Below, in pieces: positions 25,857 through 34,482 of a stretch of 64,000 nucleotides of DNA. Both the position numbers and the translations under genes were made by a program. Below the pieces are notes generated by a model, which saw only the letters and a program-made list of their open reading frames with translations, did no database searches and was not told the DNA's origin. This stretch comes from Cardiobacterium hominis (GTDB lineage Bacteria > Pseudomonadota > Gammaproteobacteria > Cardiobacteriales > Cardiobacteriaceae), in assembly GCF_900637305.1 (NCBI RefSeq), contig NZ_LR134365.1, forward strand, positions 1,476,001 through 1,540,000, in the 5' to 3' direction. Each line of letters begins with the position of its first letter. Within the stretch, counting starts at the first letter, position 1.

Positions 25857-26798
25857 TCAGAGGCAAACCAGTTTGCCGTCTTTCAGCACGCCTTCTTGCG
25901 CGTCGTAAAGCACTTGCGCGCTGTGCGAGAGGGCGACGCTTTCGTCTTTGTTCAGCGGCGGCATCAGGGTTTCCAGGATGCCTTTGCGCCCGATGAGGCG
26001 CGGCAGCGACAGGCAGACGTCGTCAAAGGCGCAGCCGCCGGAAGCGGTATAGACGGCGTGGCGGTCGTTGATGATGGCATCCGCCAAGCTGTTCACCGCG
26101 ATGCCGATGCCGTAGTAGGTGGCGTGTTTGCCGGCGATGATGGAGAGCGCGGCGTTGCGCACGTCGTAGGCGATGGCGTCCATGATTTTGTCGTCCCAGG
26201 GGATTTTGCGCTCGCGCATGAAGGTGGCGACCGGCATGCCGGCAATCAGTGCGCTGCTCCAGCACATGACGGAGGAGTCGCCGTGTTCGCCCATGACGTA
26301 GGAGTGGACGTAGCGCGCGTTCACTCCGGCGCGTTCGCCGATGAGCTGGCGGAAGCGGGCGCTGTCCAAAATGGTGCCGGAGCCCATGACCAAAGACGGC
26401 GTCGGGTGCAGGGCGCGGGCGATACTGGTCATGATGTCCACCGGGTTGGAGACCAGCAGCACCACGGCATCGGGCGCGACTTCGACGATTTGCGGCACGA
26501 TGCTGGCGAGGATGGCGGCGTTGCGCGCGAGCAGGTTCAGGCGCGATTCGCCGGGTTTTTGGTTCGAGCCGGCGGCGATAACGACCAGCGCCGCGCCTTT
26601 GAGGTCGGGATAGTCGCCGGCGTAGGCGCGCACGCCCTTGGCAAGCGGTGCGCCGTGGGCGATGTCGGCAGCTTCGGCCTTGGCGCGCGCTTCGTCGCGG
26701 TCAATCAGCACGATTTCGCTGCAAGTGCCGTTTAGCATCATTGCGTAGGCGGCGGTGGCGCCGACGAATCCCGCTCCGATAACTCCTACTTTTGCCAT
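25857..26798 (-). CDS. ldh: L-lactate dehydrogenase
   Basis: 313 residues, cytoplasmic. It interconverts pyruvate and L-lactate with NAD(H), consistent with fermentative growth. GAGFVGATAAYAM binds NAD, and GEHGDSS contains the catalytic His. The specificity loop reads SNQKPGESRL: glutamine where malate dehydrogenases have arginine, so lactate rather than malate is the expected substrate. The start at 26798 (MAKVGVIG) has a GGAG site; the longer frame begins inside the upstream repeat. The gene is flanked by a terminator and a repeat element, so it is probably monocistronic. Confidence 0.92.
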   Translation of the reverse strand: MAKVGVIGAGFVGATAAYAMMLNGTCSEIVLIDRDEARAKAEAADIAHGAPLAKGVRAYAGDYPDLKGAALVVIAAGSNQKPGESRLNLLARNAAILASIVPQIVEVAPDAVVLLVSNPVDIMTSIARALHPTPSLVMGSGTILDSARFRQLIGERAGVNARYVHSYVMGEHGDSSVMCWSSALIAGMPVATFMRERKIPWDDKIMDAIAYDVRNAALSIIAGKHATYYGIGIAVNSLADAIINDRHAVYTASGGCAFDDVCLSLPRLIGRKGILETLMPPLNKDESVALSHSAQVLYDAQEGVLKDGKLVCL

Positions 26799-26872
26799 GG
26801 TGTTTTCTCCTGTTTTTTGGGTTGAAAGAGGGTAGTTGATGTTTTGCTGTCGTGAGGGCAGACACGATATTT

Positions 26873-26904
26873 CTGCCCTCACCCCTCTCTCCAAGGGAGA
26901 GGGA
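26873..26904. repeat. Palindromic CCTCACCCCTCTC repeat
   Basis: A CCCTCTC...GAGAGGG hairpin following CCCTCAC, the same core found in the miniature elements at 35158 and 44443, here without clear terminal repeats. It lies between the ldh start and the yicC stop. Confidence 0.6.
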
Positions 26905-26909
26905 CTTTA

Positions 26910-27770
26910 TTAAACGAGGTTCTGCACTTGTTCCCGCATTTGTTCGATGAGGACTTTGAGTTCGACCGATGCCTGGCTTTGCGCGTTGTCGCCCGCTTTG
27001 GAGCCGAGCGTGTTGGCTTCGCGGTTGAATTCCTGCATGAGGAAGTCAAGGCGGCGGCCGATGGCGCCATCCTGTTGCAGGGTTTTGCGCGCTTCCTCGA
27101 TGTGAAAGCGCAGGCGGTCAAGCTCTTCCTGGATGTCCATTTTGGCGAGGATTTGCGACAGCGCCTGTCCGGCAACGGCGGGGTCGGCCTCGTATTGCAG
27201 GGCGCGCAGGCGCTCTTGCAGGCTGGCGGCGGTTTTTTCCTGTAATTGCGGCAAATCTGCGACGACGCCATCCAGCACCGCGCTCATGCTGTCCAACCGC
27301 GCGCCCAGCACGGCGGCGATTGCCGCACCTTCGCGTTCGCGCATGGCGAGGAAATCGGCAAGGGCGGCGTCAAAGAGGCGGAGTACGGCGGCGTCCAACG
27401 CGTCTTCGCTGTCGTGTTCTTTGACGAGAACGCCGGGCAGGGCGAGCATGTCGCTCCAGGTAGGTTTGCTCAATGCGCCACACGGGTCGGCGTCGCTAAA
27501 GCGGGCCATCCAGGTACCGAGCGTAACGGTGTCAATCCGTTGCGCGCTGCTCTCGCCAAGGGCTTCGACAAACAGCCAGACTTCAACTTTGCCACGTGCG
27601 ACCGCCGCTTGCAGGCGTTCGCGGATGACGCCTTCGAGATGGCGCAGGGTGTCGCCCATTTTGACCTGTATTTCGAGGAAGCGGTGGTTCACCGATTTCA
27701 TTTCGACACTGATGCGCCACCGGGCGGTTTCTTCGGTGGCGCGGGCAAAGGCGGTCATACTCTGTCGCAT
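26910..27770 (-). CDS. yicC: YicC family endoribonuclease
   Basis: 286 residues (E. coli 287). YicC proteins are stress-linked endoribonucleases. The N-terminus RQSMTAFARATEE aligns with E. coli IRSMTAYAR; conserved ISVEMKSVNHRFLE and the C-terminal ANTLGSKAGDNAQSQASVELKVLIEQMREQ with an invariant Glu/Lys cluster are present. The start at 27770 is set by homology; an upstream in-frame ATG adds 11 residues without support. It is divergent from rph, the common gammaproteobacterial arrangement. Confidence 0.92.
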   Translation of the reverse strand: MRQSMTAFARATEETARWRISVEMKSVNHRFLEIQVKMGDTLRHLEGVIRERLQAAVARGKVEVWLFVEALGESSAQRIDTVTLGTWMARFSDADPCGALSKPTWSDMLALPGVLVKEHDSEDALDAAVLRLFDAALADFLAMREREGAAIAAVLGARLDSMSAVLDGVVADLPQLQEKTAASLQERLRALQYEADPAVAGQALSQILAKMDIQEELDRLRFHIEEARKTLQQDGAIGRRLDFLMQEFNREANTLGSKAGDNAQSQASVELKVLIEQMREQVQNLV

Positions 27771-27841
27771 GGGCAATATCGCAGTAAGAAAAGACGCGGG
27801 CATGATACGCCCTTTTGCCGGAAAACACAGCGCGCAGCCGC

Positions 27842-27847
27842 TATAAT
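27842..27847 (+). promoter_or_regulatory. -10 element of rph
   Basis: TATAAT 34 bases before the rph ATG; a matching -35 is poor. Confidence 0.45.
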
Positions 27848-27880
27848 GCGCGCCCTCGCTACATTACTAAAGGAATCATC

Positions 27881-28597
27881 ATGCGCGCCAGTAACCGCCG
27901 CCCCGACCAGCTTCGCCCCGTCAGCATCGAACGCGGTGTCAATAAATACGCCGAAGGCTCGGCGCTTATCCGCTGCGGCGACACCCACGTGCTCTGCACC
28001 GCCAGCGTTGAAGAAAAAGTACCGCCCTTTCTGCGCGGCAAAAACCAGGGTTGGGTGACGGCCGAATACGGCATGTTGCCGCGCGCCACCCATGAGCGCA
28101 CCGTGCGCGAATCCGCCCGTGGCAAACAGCAGGGGCGCACCGTGGAAATCCAGCGCCTCATCGGCCGCTCGCTGCGTGCGGTGGTCGATTTGACCGCGCT
28201 CGGCGAACGCGCCATCACGATTGACTGCGACGTTCTCCAGGCAGACGGCGGCACGCGCACCGCAGCGATTAGCGGTGGTTTCGTCGCGCTTGCCGACGCC
28301 ATCCGCACCCTTATCCAACAGGGACGTCTCAAACAAAACCCGCTGCACGGCCAGCTCGCCGCCGTCTCCGTCGGCGTGTACCGCGGCACGCCGCTGCTCG
28401 ATTTGGAATATGCCGAAGACAGCGAAGCCGAGACCGACATGAACATCGTCATGAACGATGGCGGCGCGTTCATTGAAATCCAGGGCACCGCCGAAGGCCA
28501 CGCCTTCCGCCACGAGGAAATGCAGGCAATGCTGGCGCTCGCAGACAAAGGCATCCGCGAAATCATGCAGGTGCAAAAGCAAGCGCTGGGGTTGTGA
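27881..28597 (+). CDS. rph: Ribonuclease PH
   Basis: 238 residues, full length for the family, so not truncated as in E. coli K-12. It phosphorolytically trims the 3' ends of tRNA precursors in the cytoplasm. Visible: the opening [58 protein letters not shown] in segments matching the phosphate/RNA-binding arginines, and [27 protein letters not shown] provides the ribosome site before the ATG at 27881. A terminator follows about 90 bases downstream. Confidence 0.97.
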   Translation: MRASNRRPDQLRPVSIERGVNKYAEGSALIRCGDTHVLCTASVEEKVPPFLRGKNQGWVTAEYGMLPRATHERTVRESARGKQQGRTVEIQRLIGRSLRAVVDLTALGERAITIDCDVLQADGGTRTAAISGGFVALADAIRTLIQQGRLKQNPLHGQLAAVSVGVYRGTPLLDLEYAEDSEAETDMNIVMNDGGAFIEIQGTAEGHAFRHEEMQAMLALADKGIREIMQVQKQALGL

Positions 28598-28684
28598 GCC
28601 GTTGGCTTTCCCGCAGTGAGCGAAAAGAAGCGCGTTATTCTGCACGGCTATAAAAAACGCCATCCGGCATAATTCTCGCCCCCC

Positions 28685-28712
28685 AAAAAGTCGCCTTACC
28701 AGGCGGCTTTTT
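28685..28712 (+). terminator. Terminator of rph
   Basis: A 12-bp AAAAAGTCGCCT/AGGCGGCTTTTT stem (one G-U pair) with a TACC loop. Confidence 0.88.
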
Positions 28713-28732
28713 CATAAACCCAAGGAGGTTGC

Positions 28733-29299
28733 ATGCAATTCCCCGTCATAATTACCGGCATCAGTATTTTTCTTTTGCTTGGCATATTCGGCATGGTCCG
28801 GCAACAATGGCGTGCGCAAAAAAGAAAACGTTTCAAGAAAACGCAGGCGGAGGAAAATCTGCGGATTGTGCGGGAAAACCGCTATCAGGCGAAAAAGATT
28901 TGTAATGCCAATGAGCGGGCAGCATATACCGCCGCCTGTGCCGTGATATGGGAGCGGCAACGCAAGGAGCGGGTATTCGTGCAGGTGTCATTAGGCGAAA
29001 TTATCATGCATCCGCATGGTCGCGTGCATGCGGCGATTAACAGCAAACGGGTGGATTTGTTGGTGACAGATGAGCAGTTCAATGCGCTAATTGCCATTGA
29101 GATTGATGGCAGCGGGCATCATCTCACCAATTACAGTCATATCAATGATGAGGGAAAAACTTTGGCGCTGCGCTCGGCTGGGATTCCGCTATTACGCGTT
29201 GCGGCGCGGCAGGATAATCATGAGGATATCAAGCGACAAGTGCGGAAAGGTTTGGAGCAGTTTTTTGCCAAGCGGGTCAATGGAGAATTTATGAAATAA
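28733..29299 (+). CDS. Membrane-anchored DUF2726 protein
   Basis: 188 residues. One N-terminal transmembrane helix (VIITGISIFLLLGIFGMV) and a basic stretch (QKRKRFKK) are followed by a cytoplasmic DUF2726 domain from about residue 80: FVQVSLGEIIMHP, RVDLLVTDEQFNALIAIEIDG and HLTNYSHINDEGKTLALRSAGIPLLRV. The D...EID pattern resembles restriction-endonuclease-like folds, and such proteins are proposed to act on nucleic acids, without a proven role. GGAGG precedes the ATG. The gene is bounded by terminators on both sides. Confidence 0.82.
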   Translation: MQFPVIITGISIFLLLGIFGMVRQQWRAQKRKRFKKTQAEENLRIVRENRYQAKKICNANERAAYTAACAVIWERQRKERVFVQVSLGEIIMHPHGRVHAAINSKRVDLLVTDEQFNALIAIEIDGSGHHLTNYSHINDEGKTLALRSAGIPLLRVAARQDNHEDIKRQVRKGLEQFFAKRVNGEFMK

Positions 29300-29308
29300 A
29301 TAAATAAA

Positions 29309-29340
29309 CAAAGGCGGACGGGTGTCCGCCTTTGTTTTTT
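29309..29340. terminator. Terminator between the DUF2726 gene and the pirin remnant
   Basis: An 11-bp CAAAGGCGGAC/GTCCGCCTTTG stem with a GGGT loop and six T. Confidence 0.9.
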
Positions 29341-30015
29341 AATGTAAGCCGCCGAATTTGCCGCTGTTGAAGTCCCGGATTTTTTCCATGATTTCTTCGC
29401 GGGTGTTCATCACGAAGGGGCCGTAGGCGGCGATGGGTTCGTCAATCGGCACGCCGCTCAGGAGCAGCAGCTTGACGGCGTCACCTTCGGCGCTGATGCG
29501 GATGCTGTCGCCGCTTTCATTAAAGGTGGCGAGTTCGCTTGGCCGCAGCAGGTCGCGGTCGTTGATGCGGGCGGTGCCGCGCAGGGCGACGAGCAGCAGG
29601 TTGTGGTTTTCCGGCACCGGCAGGCTCATCGCGCCATCCGCAGGCAGGTCGATTTCCCACATGTTGAGTTCGGTGTGGGTGTGCGCCGCGCCGTTTGTGC
29701 CGTCAAGATGGCCTGCGATGAGGCGCACGTTGCCGTCGCCGCGGGATACGACCGGGATGTCCGCCGCTTTCAGGCTTTGGTAAGCGGGGGCGATGTTTTT
29801 CTTCGCCGCGGGCAGGTTCACCCAGAGTTGTACCATTTCAAACATGCCGCCCGTTTTGCTGAAGGCTTCGCTGTGGAATTCTTCGTGGACGACACCGTTG
29901 CCGGCGGTCATCCATTGCACGTCGCCGGTGGCGATGGTGCCGCCGTTGCCGGCGCTGTCGCGGTGGGCGACTTCACCTTGCAGGGCGAGGGTGACGGTCT
30001 CGAAGCCGGCGTGCG
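29339..30015 (-). pseudogene. Pirin-family gene lacking its 5' end
   Basis: The reading frame is open from about 30015 to the stop at 29339. It starts within the family as HAGFETVTLALQGEVAHRDS and continues through GDVQWMTAGNGVVHEEF and the C-terminal cupin to GKFGGLH. Intact pirins (about 230-290 residues) have a further 50-70 N-terminal residues including metal-binding histidines. Here that part is replaced by the body of a LysR gene on the opposite strand. An internal ATG at 29920 could start a 193-residue product lacking the metal site. The cause appears to be one deletion that removed the divergent promoter region and both gene starts. Confidence 0.8.
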
Positions 30016-30684
30016 CGGATGATGCTGGATTGCGCCGAACAGGCAGTTGGCAGCGTGCGGCAAAGTCTGGACGCGCCGCAGGGTGTGCTGCGCCTGTCGG
30101 TATCGGTGGAAATACAGCGCGCGCTGCTGGAGCCGCATCTTGCCGATTACCTGCGCCGCTATCCGGATGTGGCGCTGGAAGTGGTGATGGACAATCGCCG
30201 CATCAGCCTGATTCAGGACGGTATTGACGTCGCGTTGCGCGTCGGCGAACCGGCGCAGGACGACGTCGTCGCACGCCATATCGCTTCTTTTGCCTTCGGC
30301 CTCTACGCCAGCGCGGATTACCTCGCCGCCCGTCCGCCGCTGGAAACGCCGGAACATCTGGCGCAACACCCGCTGCTGCACAAATTCGACGGCGCCGACG
30401 CGCTGCTGCGCCGCGGTATCGAGCGCTATCACCTACGCGCGAAAAAGCGGGTCAGCGCCAACGATGCCTTTCTCCTCGCGCGCTTGGCGGCGGCAGGGGA
30501 GGGCATCGCGCTGTTGCCGGATTTGCCTGCGCTCACCGCCGGGCTCACGCGCGTTCTGCCGGAATGGGCGACGGAAGCGCTGCCGCTGCACGCGCTTTAT
30601 TACAAGAACCGCGGCTTCGCGCCGACGGTACGCAGTTTTATTGACTGGCTGGCGGCAGTCGCGGGGCAGGGCAGGGCGGTGTGA
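30013..30684 (+). pseudogene. LysR-type regulator lacking its DNA-binding domain
   Basis: The remaining sequence begins in the linker helix (MMLDCAEQAVGSVRQSL), then covers the whole effector-binding domain: GVLRLSVSVEI, YPDVALEVVMDNRRISLIQDGIDVALRVGEP and AAGEGIALLPDLPALTAGL. The roughly 75 N-terminal residues with the winged helix-turn-helix are absent, so it cannot regulate by DNA binding. It meets the truncated pirin gene head to head at about 30010-30016. LysR-pirin divergent pairs are common, and the intact ancestor was probably such a pair. Confidence 0.85.
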
Positions 30685-30738
30685 GGCAGTTATAGCGATC
30701 CATGCTTGGCGTGTACCGCGGTAAACAGCGGATATGAG

Positions 30739-30764
30739 AAATCGGGCATTGCCCGATTTTTTAT
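30739..30764 (+). terminator. Terminator after the LysR remnant
   Basis: A 9-bp AAATCGGGC/GCCCGATTT stem followed by T, at the convergent junction with hemN. Confidence 0.85.
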
Positions 30765-32146
30765 CAAATGACTTTGGAAAAGCGTTTGCTGTTTTCCGCT
30801 TTGTGCAGATAGGCGTCAAAGACCATCGCGATGTTGCGGATGAGCAGGCGGCCGAGCGGGCGCACCTCGAGGCGGTCGCCGTCGATTTTGATGAGATCGT
30901 CAGCGGCAAGCGGTTGCAGCGCCTGCCATTCGCGCGCGAAGTAGTCGGCGGCGTTAATTTGCCAACGCGTGCTTACCGCCTTGAGGTCAAGGTGCAGGTT
31001 GCACATGATTTCGGTGATGACGTGGTGGCGGATGCGGTCGTCACGCGAGAGTTCGATGCCGCGCAGTACCGGGATGCCGCCGTTGTTCAGCGCCTGGTAG
31101 TAGCGGCTGCGCGCTTTTTCGTGCTGGCTGTAGCAGCCGTCGAGCATGCTGATGGCGCTGATGCCGAAGCCGAGCAGTTCGCAGGTGGAGAAGGTGGAGT
31201 AGCCCTGGAAGTTGCGGTAGAGCGTGCCTTCGCGCTGGTGGCGGACGAGGCTGTCGCCGGGCAGGGCGAAGTGGTCGAGGCCGATGAATTCGTAACCGCC
31301 GTCGGTGAGTTGTTCGATGGTCGCTTGCAGCAGTTGCAGTTTGGTCGGCGCGTCGGGCAGGTCGGCGGCGTTGATTTGTTTCTGCGCGCCGAAGATGTGC
31401 GGCATGTGCGCGTAGTTGAAGACGGCGAGGCGGTCGGGGGCGAGTTCGCGGATTTGTTCGAGGGTGCGGCTGAAGGTGCGCACGGTTTGCAGCGGCAGGC
31501 CGTAGATGAGGTCGGCGCTGATGCTGTGGTAACCGGCGTCGCGCGCGGCGGCGATGGTGTCGCGCACGTGTTCAAAGCCCTGGATGCGGTTCACCGCCTG
31601 TTGTACCGCCGGGTCGAAGTCCTGCACGCCGAAGCTGACGCGGTTAAAGCCCAGCTCGCGCAAAAAGCGCAGGTCGTCCGGGCTGACGGTGCGCGGGTCG
31701 ATTTCGATGCTGTATTCGCCCGTATCATCGGCGGCAAAGCGGGGGAAATGTTCGTGCAGCATGGCGAGCAGGCGGCGCAGCTGCGTGTGGTTGAGGAAGG
31801 TCGGCGTGCCGCCGCCGAGGTGCAGTTGGATGACGCGGCGGGACGGGTCTATGTGCGCCGCCTGGCGGGCGATGTCGCGCTCCAGCTGGTCGAGGTATTC
31901 GTCGGACTGGTCGTGGTTGCGGGTGATGATTTTGTTGCAGCCGCAGTAGTAGCAGACGTGTTCGCAGAAGGGGATGTGCACGTAGAGCGAGAGGTCGCGC
32001 GCGGCGGCGTTGCCCGCTTCGAGGTGGCGGACGTAGTCGGCGGCGGTGAAGCGTTCGTGGAATTCGACGGCGGTCGGGTAGGAGGTGTAACGCGGGCCGC
32101 TTTGGCTGTATTTGCCGATGAGTTCGGCATCGAAGTATCGGGTCAT
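30764..32146 (-). CDS. hemN: Oxygen-independent coproporphyrinogen III oxidase
   Basis: 460 residues (E. coli 457). A radical SAM enzyme that decarboxylates coproporphyrinogen III to protoporphyrinogen IX without oxygen. The [4Fe-4S] ligands Cys61, Cys65 and Cys68 are in YVHIPFCEHVCYYCGCNK; LHLGGGTPTFLN is the SAM-binding glycine motif; the N-terminal KYSQSGPRYTSYPTA strand distinguishes true HemN from HemW. The start at 32146 is set by homology; the upstream frame contains no family sequence. It fits with frd in an organism able to grow without oxygen. Confidence 0.96.
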   Translation of the reverse strand: MTRYFDAELIGKYSQSGPRYTSYPTAVEFHERFTAADYVRHLEAGNAAARDLSLYVHIPFCEHVCYYCGCNKIITRNHDQSDEYLDQLERDIARQAAHIDPSRRVIQLHLGGGTPTFLNHTQLRRLLAMLHEHFPRFAADDTGEYSIEIDPRTVSPDDLRFLRELGFNRVSFGVQDFDPAVQQAVNRIQGFEHVRDTIAAARDAGYHSISADLIYGLPLQTVRTFSRTLEQIRELAPDRLAVFNYAHMPHIFGAQKQINAADLPDAPTKLQLLQATIEQLTDGGYEFIGLDHFALPGDSLVRHQREGTLYRNFQGYSTFSTCELLGFGISAISMLDGCYSQHEKARSRYYQALNNGGIPVLRGIELSRDDRIRHHVITEIMCNLHLDLKAVSTRWQINAADYFAREWQALQPLAADDLIKIDGDRLEVRPLGRLLIRNIAMVFDAYLHKAENSKRFSKVI

Positions 32147-32326
32147 GGCGGTTAGTGGTAGGAAAAACGGCGCGATTGTAGCAGCGCGGCGCGGCGGTGG
32201 CATTGACCTGGGTTGGCAGGCAAAGAAAATGCCGGAAAACCGCTGGAACGTTCGGGGCGCCAATTGCCCCGCATGTCCAGCGCGCTTTCCGACGGCGAGA
32301 TTCTAGCATTTTGTCAAGGCTGTTAG

Positions 32327-32400
32327 GGACTGTTGACAATTGAGACATCCCCCTCCCCCGCAGGGCGAAGCCCGCAGCGGGGGAGGCGTATTTTGAACAG
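32327..32400. mobile_element. End of a TTGACAATT-family miniature element
   Basis: TTAG is followed by GGACTGTTGACAATTGAGAC, then ATCCCCCTCCC and a hairpin CCTCCCCCGC...GCGGGGGAGG (32351-32386). This is the mirror of the right end of the intact element at 44443-44717. The other end is not recognisable. The rest of 32147-32520 contains a GGGGCGCCAATTGCCCC palindrome near 32254 and otherwise nothing I can assign. Confidence 0.7.
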
Positions 32401-32511
32401 ACACTGACGCTAAAGCGCAACCCGTGGCGAAGAAGCGCCGTTTCCATTACCCGCGCAAAACCGCAAGATCCGTCCGGTTGCTGCCCGCATAATGCGCGCA
32501 AAGGAGAACCC

Positions 32512-32574
32512 ATGCGCCACCTAGCTGCCGCATTTGGCGACGACAAAGGCGAGCGCAAGGGCGAGCAGCAGTAA
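32512..32574 (+). other. Orphan start: ribosome site and 20-codon frame
   Basis: AAAGGAGAACCC directly before ATG is a strong ribosome site, yet the frame closes after 20 codons and runs antisense into the 3' end of the DUF6463 gene. It looks like the surviving 5' end of a lost gene. A short functional peptide is less likely. Confidence 0.3.
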
Positions 32575-32874
32575 CGGGCCGCCTTTGGGAAAGAGCAGGG
32601 CGATACCAGCGGCGAGTGCGAGCAGGGCGAGGATGGGCGGCCAGCCGAGGCGGTTGGCGTCGGCCAGTTGCCAGAAGGTCAGGCCGATGAGCATCAGCGC
32701 AAAGCCGGCGACGATAAACCAAAGGAAGGCGAAGGTTTGTGCGTCGCCGCTGTGTACGCTGTTGAAAATGCCGCCGTCACGGATGCGCCGCAGCGCTTCG
32801 TGCATGGTGAGCAGGGCGAGGGTGTTGTGCAGCACGCCGGTGGCGATAAGCGCGAGGGAGAGGATTTTCAGCAC
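32521..32874 (-). CDS. DUF6463-type small membrane protein
   Basis: 117 residues with four hydrophobic helices (about 4-22, 49-68, 79-92, 95-112). The pattern ATGVLHNTLA near the N-terminus, RDGGIFNSV, and AFLWFIVAGFALMLIG resembles the DUF6463 inner-membrane family. No function is known. It is divergent from lplA, with 89 bases between the starts. The stop TAG lies next to the orphan start at 32512, suggesting a nearby rearrangement. Confidence 0.65.
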   Translation of the reverse strand: MLKILSLALIATGVLHNTLALLTMHEALRRIRDGGIFNSVHSGDAQTFAFLWFIVAGFALMLIGLTFWQLADANRLGWPPILALLALAAGIALLFPKGGPLLLLALALAFVVAKCGS

Positions 32875-32963
32875 GGGAATCTCCGGCAGGTTAGTCGGGG
32901 CTTTATGGTATAGAATTGCCGCCTATTCATCATGAGAATGCCAACTTTTTGTGGAGATTTTTT

Positions 32964-33971
32964 ATGCGATTTGTCGATAACCAGGAAATTACCGATCCGC
33001 GCACTAATATTGCGCTGGAGACTTATTTGGTGGAGAACCGCTTGTGCGATGAGCCGCTGCTGCTGTTTTATATCAATGAGCCGTCGATTATTATCGGCCG
33101 CAATCAAAATACGGTGGAGGAAGTCAATCAGGCGTATGTGGATGCACACGGTATTCATGTGGTGCGGCGGATGTCTGGTGGTGGCGCGGTTTATCATGAT
33201 TTGGGCAATTTTTCTTTTTGTTTTATTCAGGATGAGAACAGTCTTTCGCGCGATTTTTCTGTGTTTACCAAGCCCGTCATTGAGGCTTTGCATCAAATGG
33301 GGGTTGCCGGGGCAAAGCTCGAAGGACGCAATGATTTGTTGATTGACGGCAAAAAGTTTTCCGGCAATGCAATGTATGTGAAAAATGGCCGCATGACCGC
33401 GCATGGCACGATTCTTTTTGATGCGGATTTGGATGCGGTGACGCAGGCGTTGAAACCGCGCGCGGACAAGATTGAGTCGAAAGGGATTAAGTCGGTACGC
33501 AGCCGCGTCACCAATATCAAACCGTTTGTTGCGCCGGAATATAAAAGCCTGACGACGCGCCAATTCCGAGATGCGCTGTTGTTGTATATTTTTGGGGTGA
33601 AAGACCGCGCGCAGGTGCCGGAGTATTTTTTGACGGATGCGGATTGGGAGAAGATCGCGCAAATCCGCGCCGAGCGTTTCGCCAACTGGGACTGGAATTA
33701 TGGCAAGTCGCCCGCGTTTAGCAGCGAGCGTTATTGCAAATTCCCGCAAGGGGCAGTCGATTTTCGCTTTAGTGTGGAGCGCGGGGTGGTTCAGTCGCTC
33801 AAAATTTATGGCGATTTTTTTGGCATGGGCGATATTGCCGATGTGGAAAAATGGTTGACCGGCATTCCTTACCGCCGCGAAGCGGTCGAACTTGCTTTTA
33901 AGCAGTTTGATGCGCGCCATTATTTTGGCGGGATTGAGGCGGAGGCGCTGGTGGATTTGTTGGTTGGTTAA
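32964..33971 (+). CDS. lplA: Lipoate-protein ligase, Firmicutes-like
   Basis: 335 residues. It activates free lipoate with ATP and attaches it to E2 and GcvH lysines. RRMSGGGAVYHDLGN holds the lipoate/adenylate-binding glycines; DGKKFSGNAMY contains the catalytic lysine; KIESKGIKSVRSRVTNI is the family segment; a C-terminal accessory domain is present. Wording is close to LplJ-type ligases of Firmicutes. Third codon positions are less GC-rich than in flanking genes, suggesting acquisition. The start at 32964 has a GTGGAG site. The TM2 gene follows 14 bases after, so they are probably co-transcribed. Confidence 0.93.
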   Translation: MRFVDNQEITDPRTNIALETYLVENRLCDEPLLLFYINEPSIIIGRNQNTVEEVNQAYVDAHGIHVVRRMSGGGAVYHDLGNFSFCFIQDENSLSRDFSVFTKPVIEALHQMGVAGAKLEGRNDLLIDGKKFSGNAMYVKNGRMTAHGTILFDADLDAVTQALKPRADKIESKGIKSVRSRVTNIKPFVAPEYKSLTTRQFRDALLLYIFGVKDRAQVPEYFLTDADWEKIAQIRAERFANWDWNYGKSPAFSSERYCKFPQGAVDFRFSVERGVVQSLKIYGDFFGMGDIADVEKWLTGIPYRREAVELAFKQFDARHYFGGIEAEALVDLLVG

Positions 33972-33985
33972 TAAAAGGAGTCAAT

Positions 33986-34432
33986 ATGCGAGGCACTATT
34001 TTGGATTATGATGGGAATACGCAAAAAGGGCTGATTTCCGGCGACGATGGCAACCGCTATGTGTTTGCGAAAAATGAATGGCGCAGTCATGTCCAGCCGC
34101 AAGGTGGTCAGCGCGTCGATTTCACGCCTGCGGGTGAGCGTGCGGGGGATATTTATTATCTGGAACGTCCGTTTTCCCTGACGTCTTCAAAAAGGATTCC
34201 GGCGGTGGTTTTTAGTCTGTTATTGGGCGCCTTGGGTATACACAAGTTTTATTTGGGCTATACGCAAGCGGGCATTATTATGCTGCTCTGCACGATTCCC
34301 GGCGTGCTATTGTTTGGCATTCCGACGATTATTGTGGGCACTATTGCTTTGGTAGAGGGCTTTATTTATGCCTGTAAATCCGATGAGGAGTTTGAGCGTA
34401 TTTATGTGCAGGGTCGCAGGCCTTGGTTTTAA
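33986..34432 (+). CDS. TM2-domain protein with an N-terminal cold-shock-like domain
   Basis: 148 residues. Residues 1-60 (RGTILDYDGNTQKGLISGDDGNRYVF...VDFTPAGERAGDIYYLE, shortened here) have the pattern of a cold-shock/OB fold. The rest is a TM2 domain: KRIPAVVFSLLLGALGIHKFYLG, then a second helix to VGTIALVEGFIYA. Such proteins are uncharacterised inner-membrane proteins. An AAAGGAG site precedes the ATG. It is the second gene of the lplA unit and shares its lower GC content. Confidence 0.8.
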   Translation: MRGTILDYDGNTQKGLISGDDGNRYVFAKNEWRSHVQPQGGQRVDFTPAGERAGDIYYLERPFSLTSSKRIPAVVFSLLLGALGIHKFYLGYTQAGIIMLLCTIPGVLLFGIPTIIVGTIALVEGFIYACKSDEEFERIYVQGRRPWF

Positions 34433-34441
34433 TGCGCTTGT

Positions 34442-34469
34442 AAAAAACCGCTACGGCGGTTTTTTTTTT
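34442..34469 (+). terminator. Terminator of the lplA unit
   Basis: An AAACCGC/GCGGTTT stem with a TACG loop and a long T run. Confidence 0.88.
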
Positions 34470-34482
34470 GTGTCCGGGCGCT

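Noticed and set aside
30734..32155. 473-codon plus-strand frame opposite hemN
   Set aside because: Antisense shadow: low-complexity Val/Ala/Glu/Asp protein; hemN motifs on the minus strand are unambiguous.
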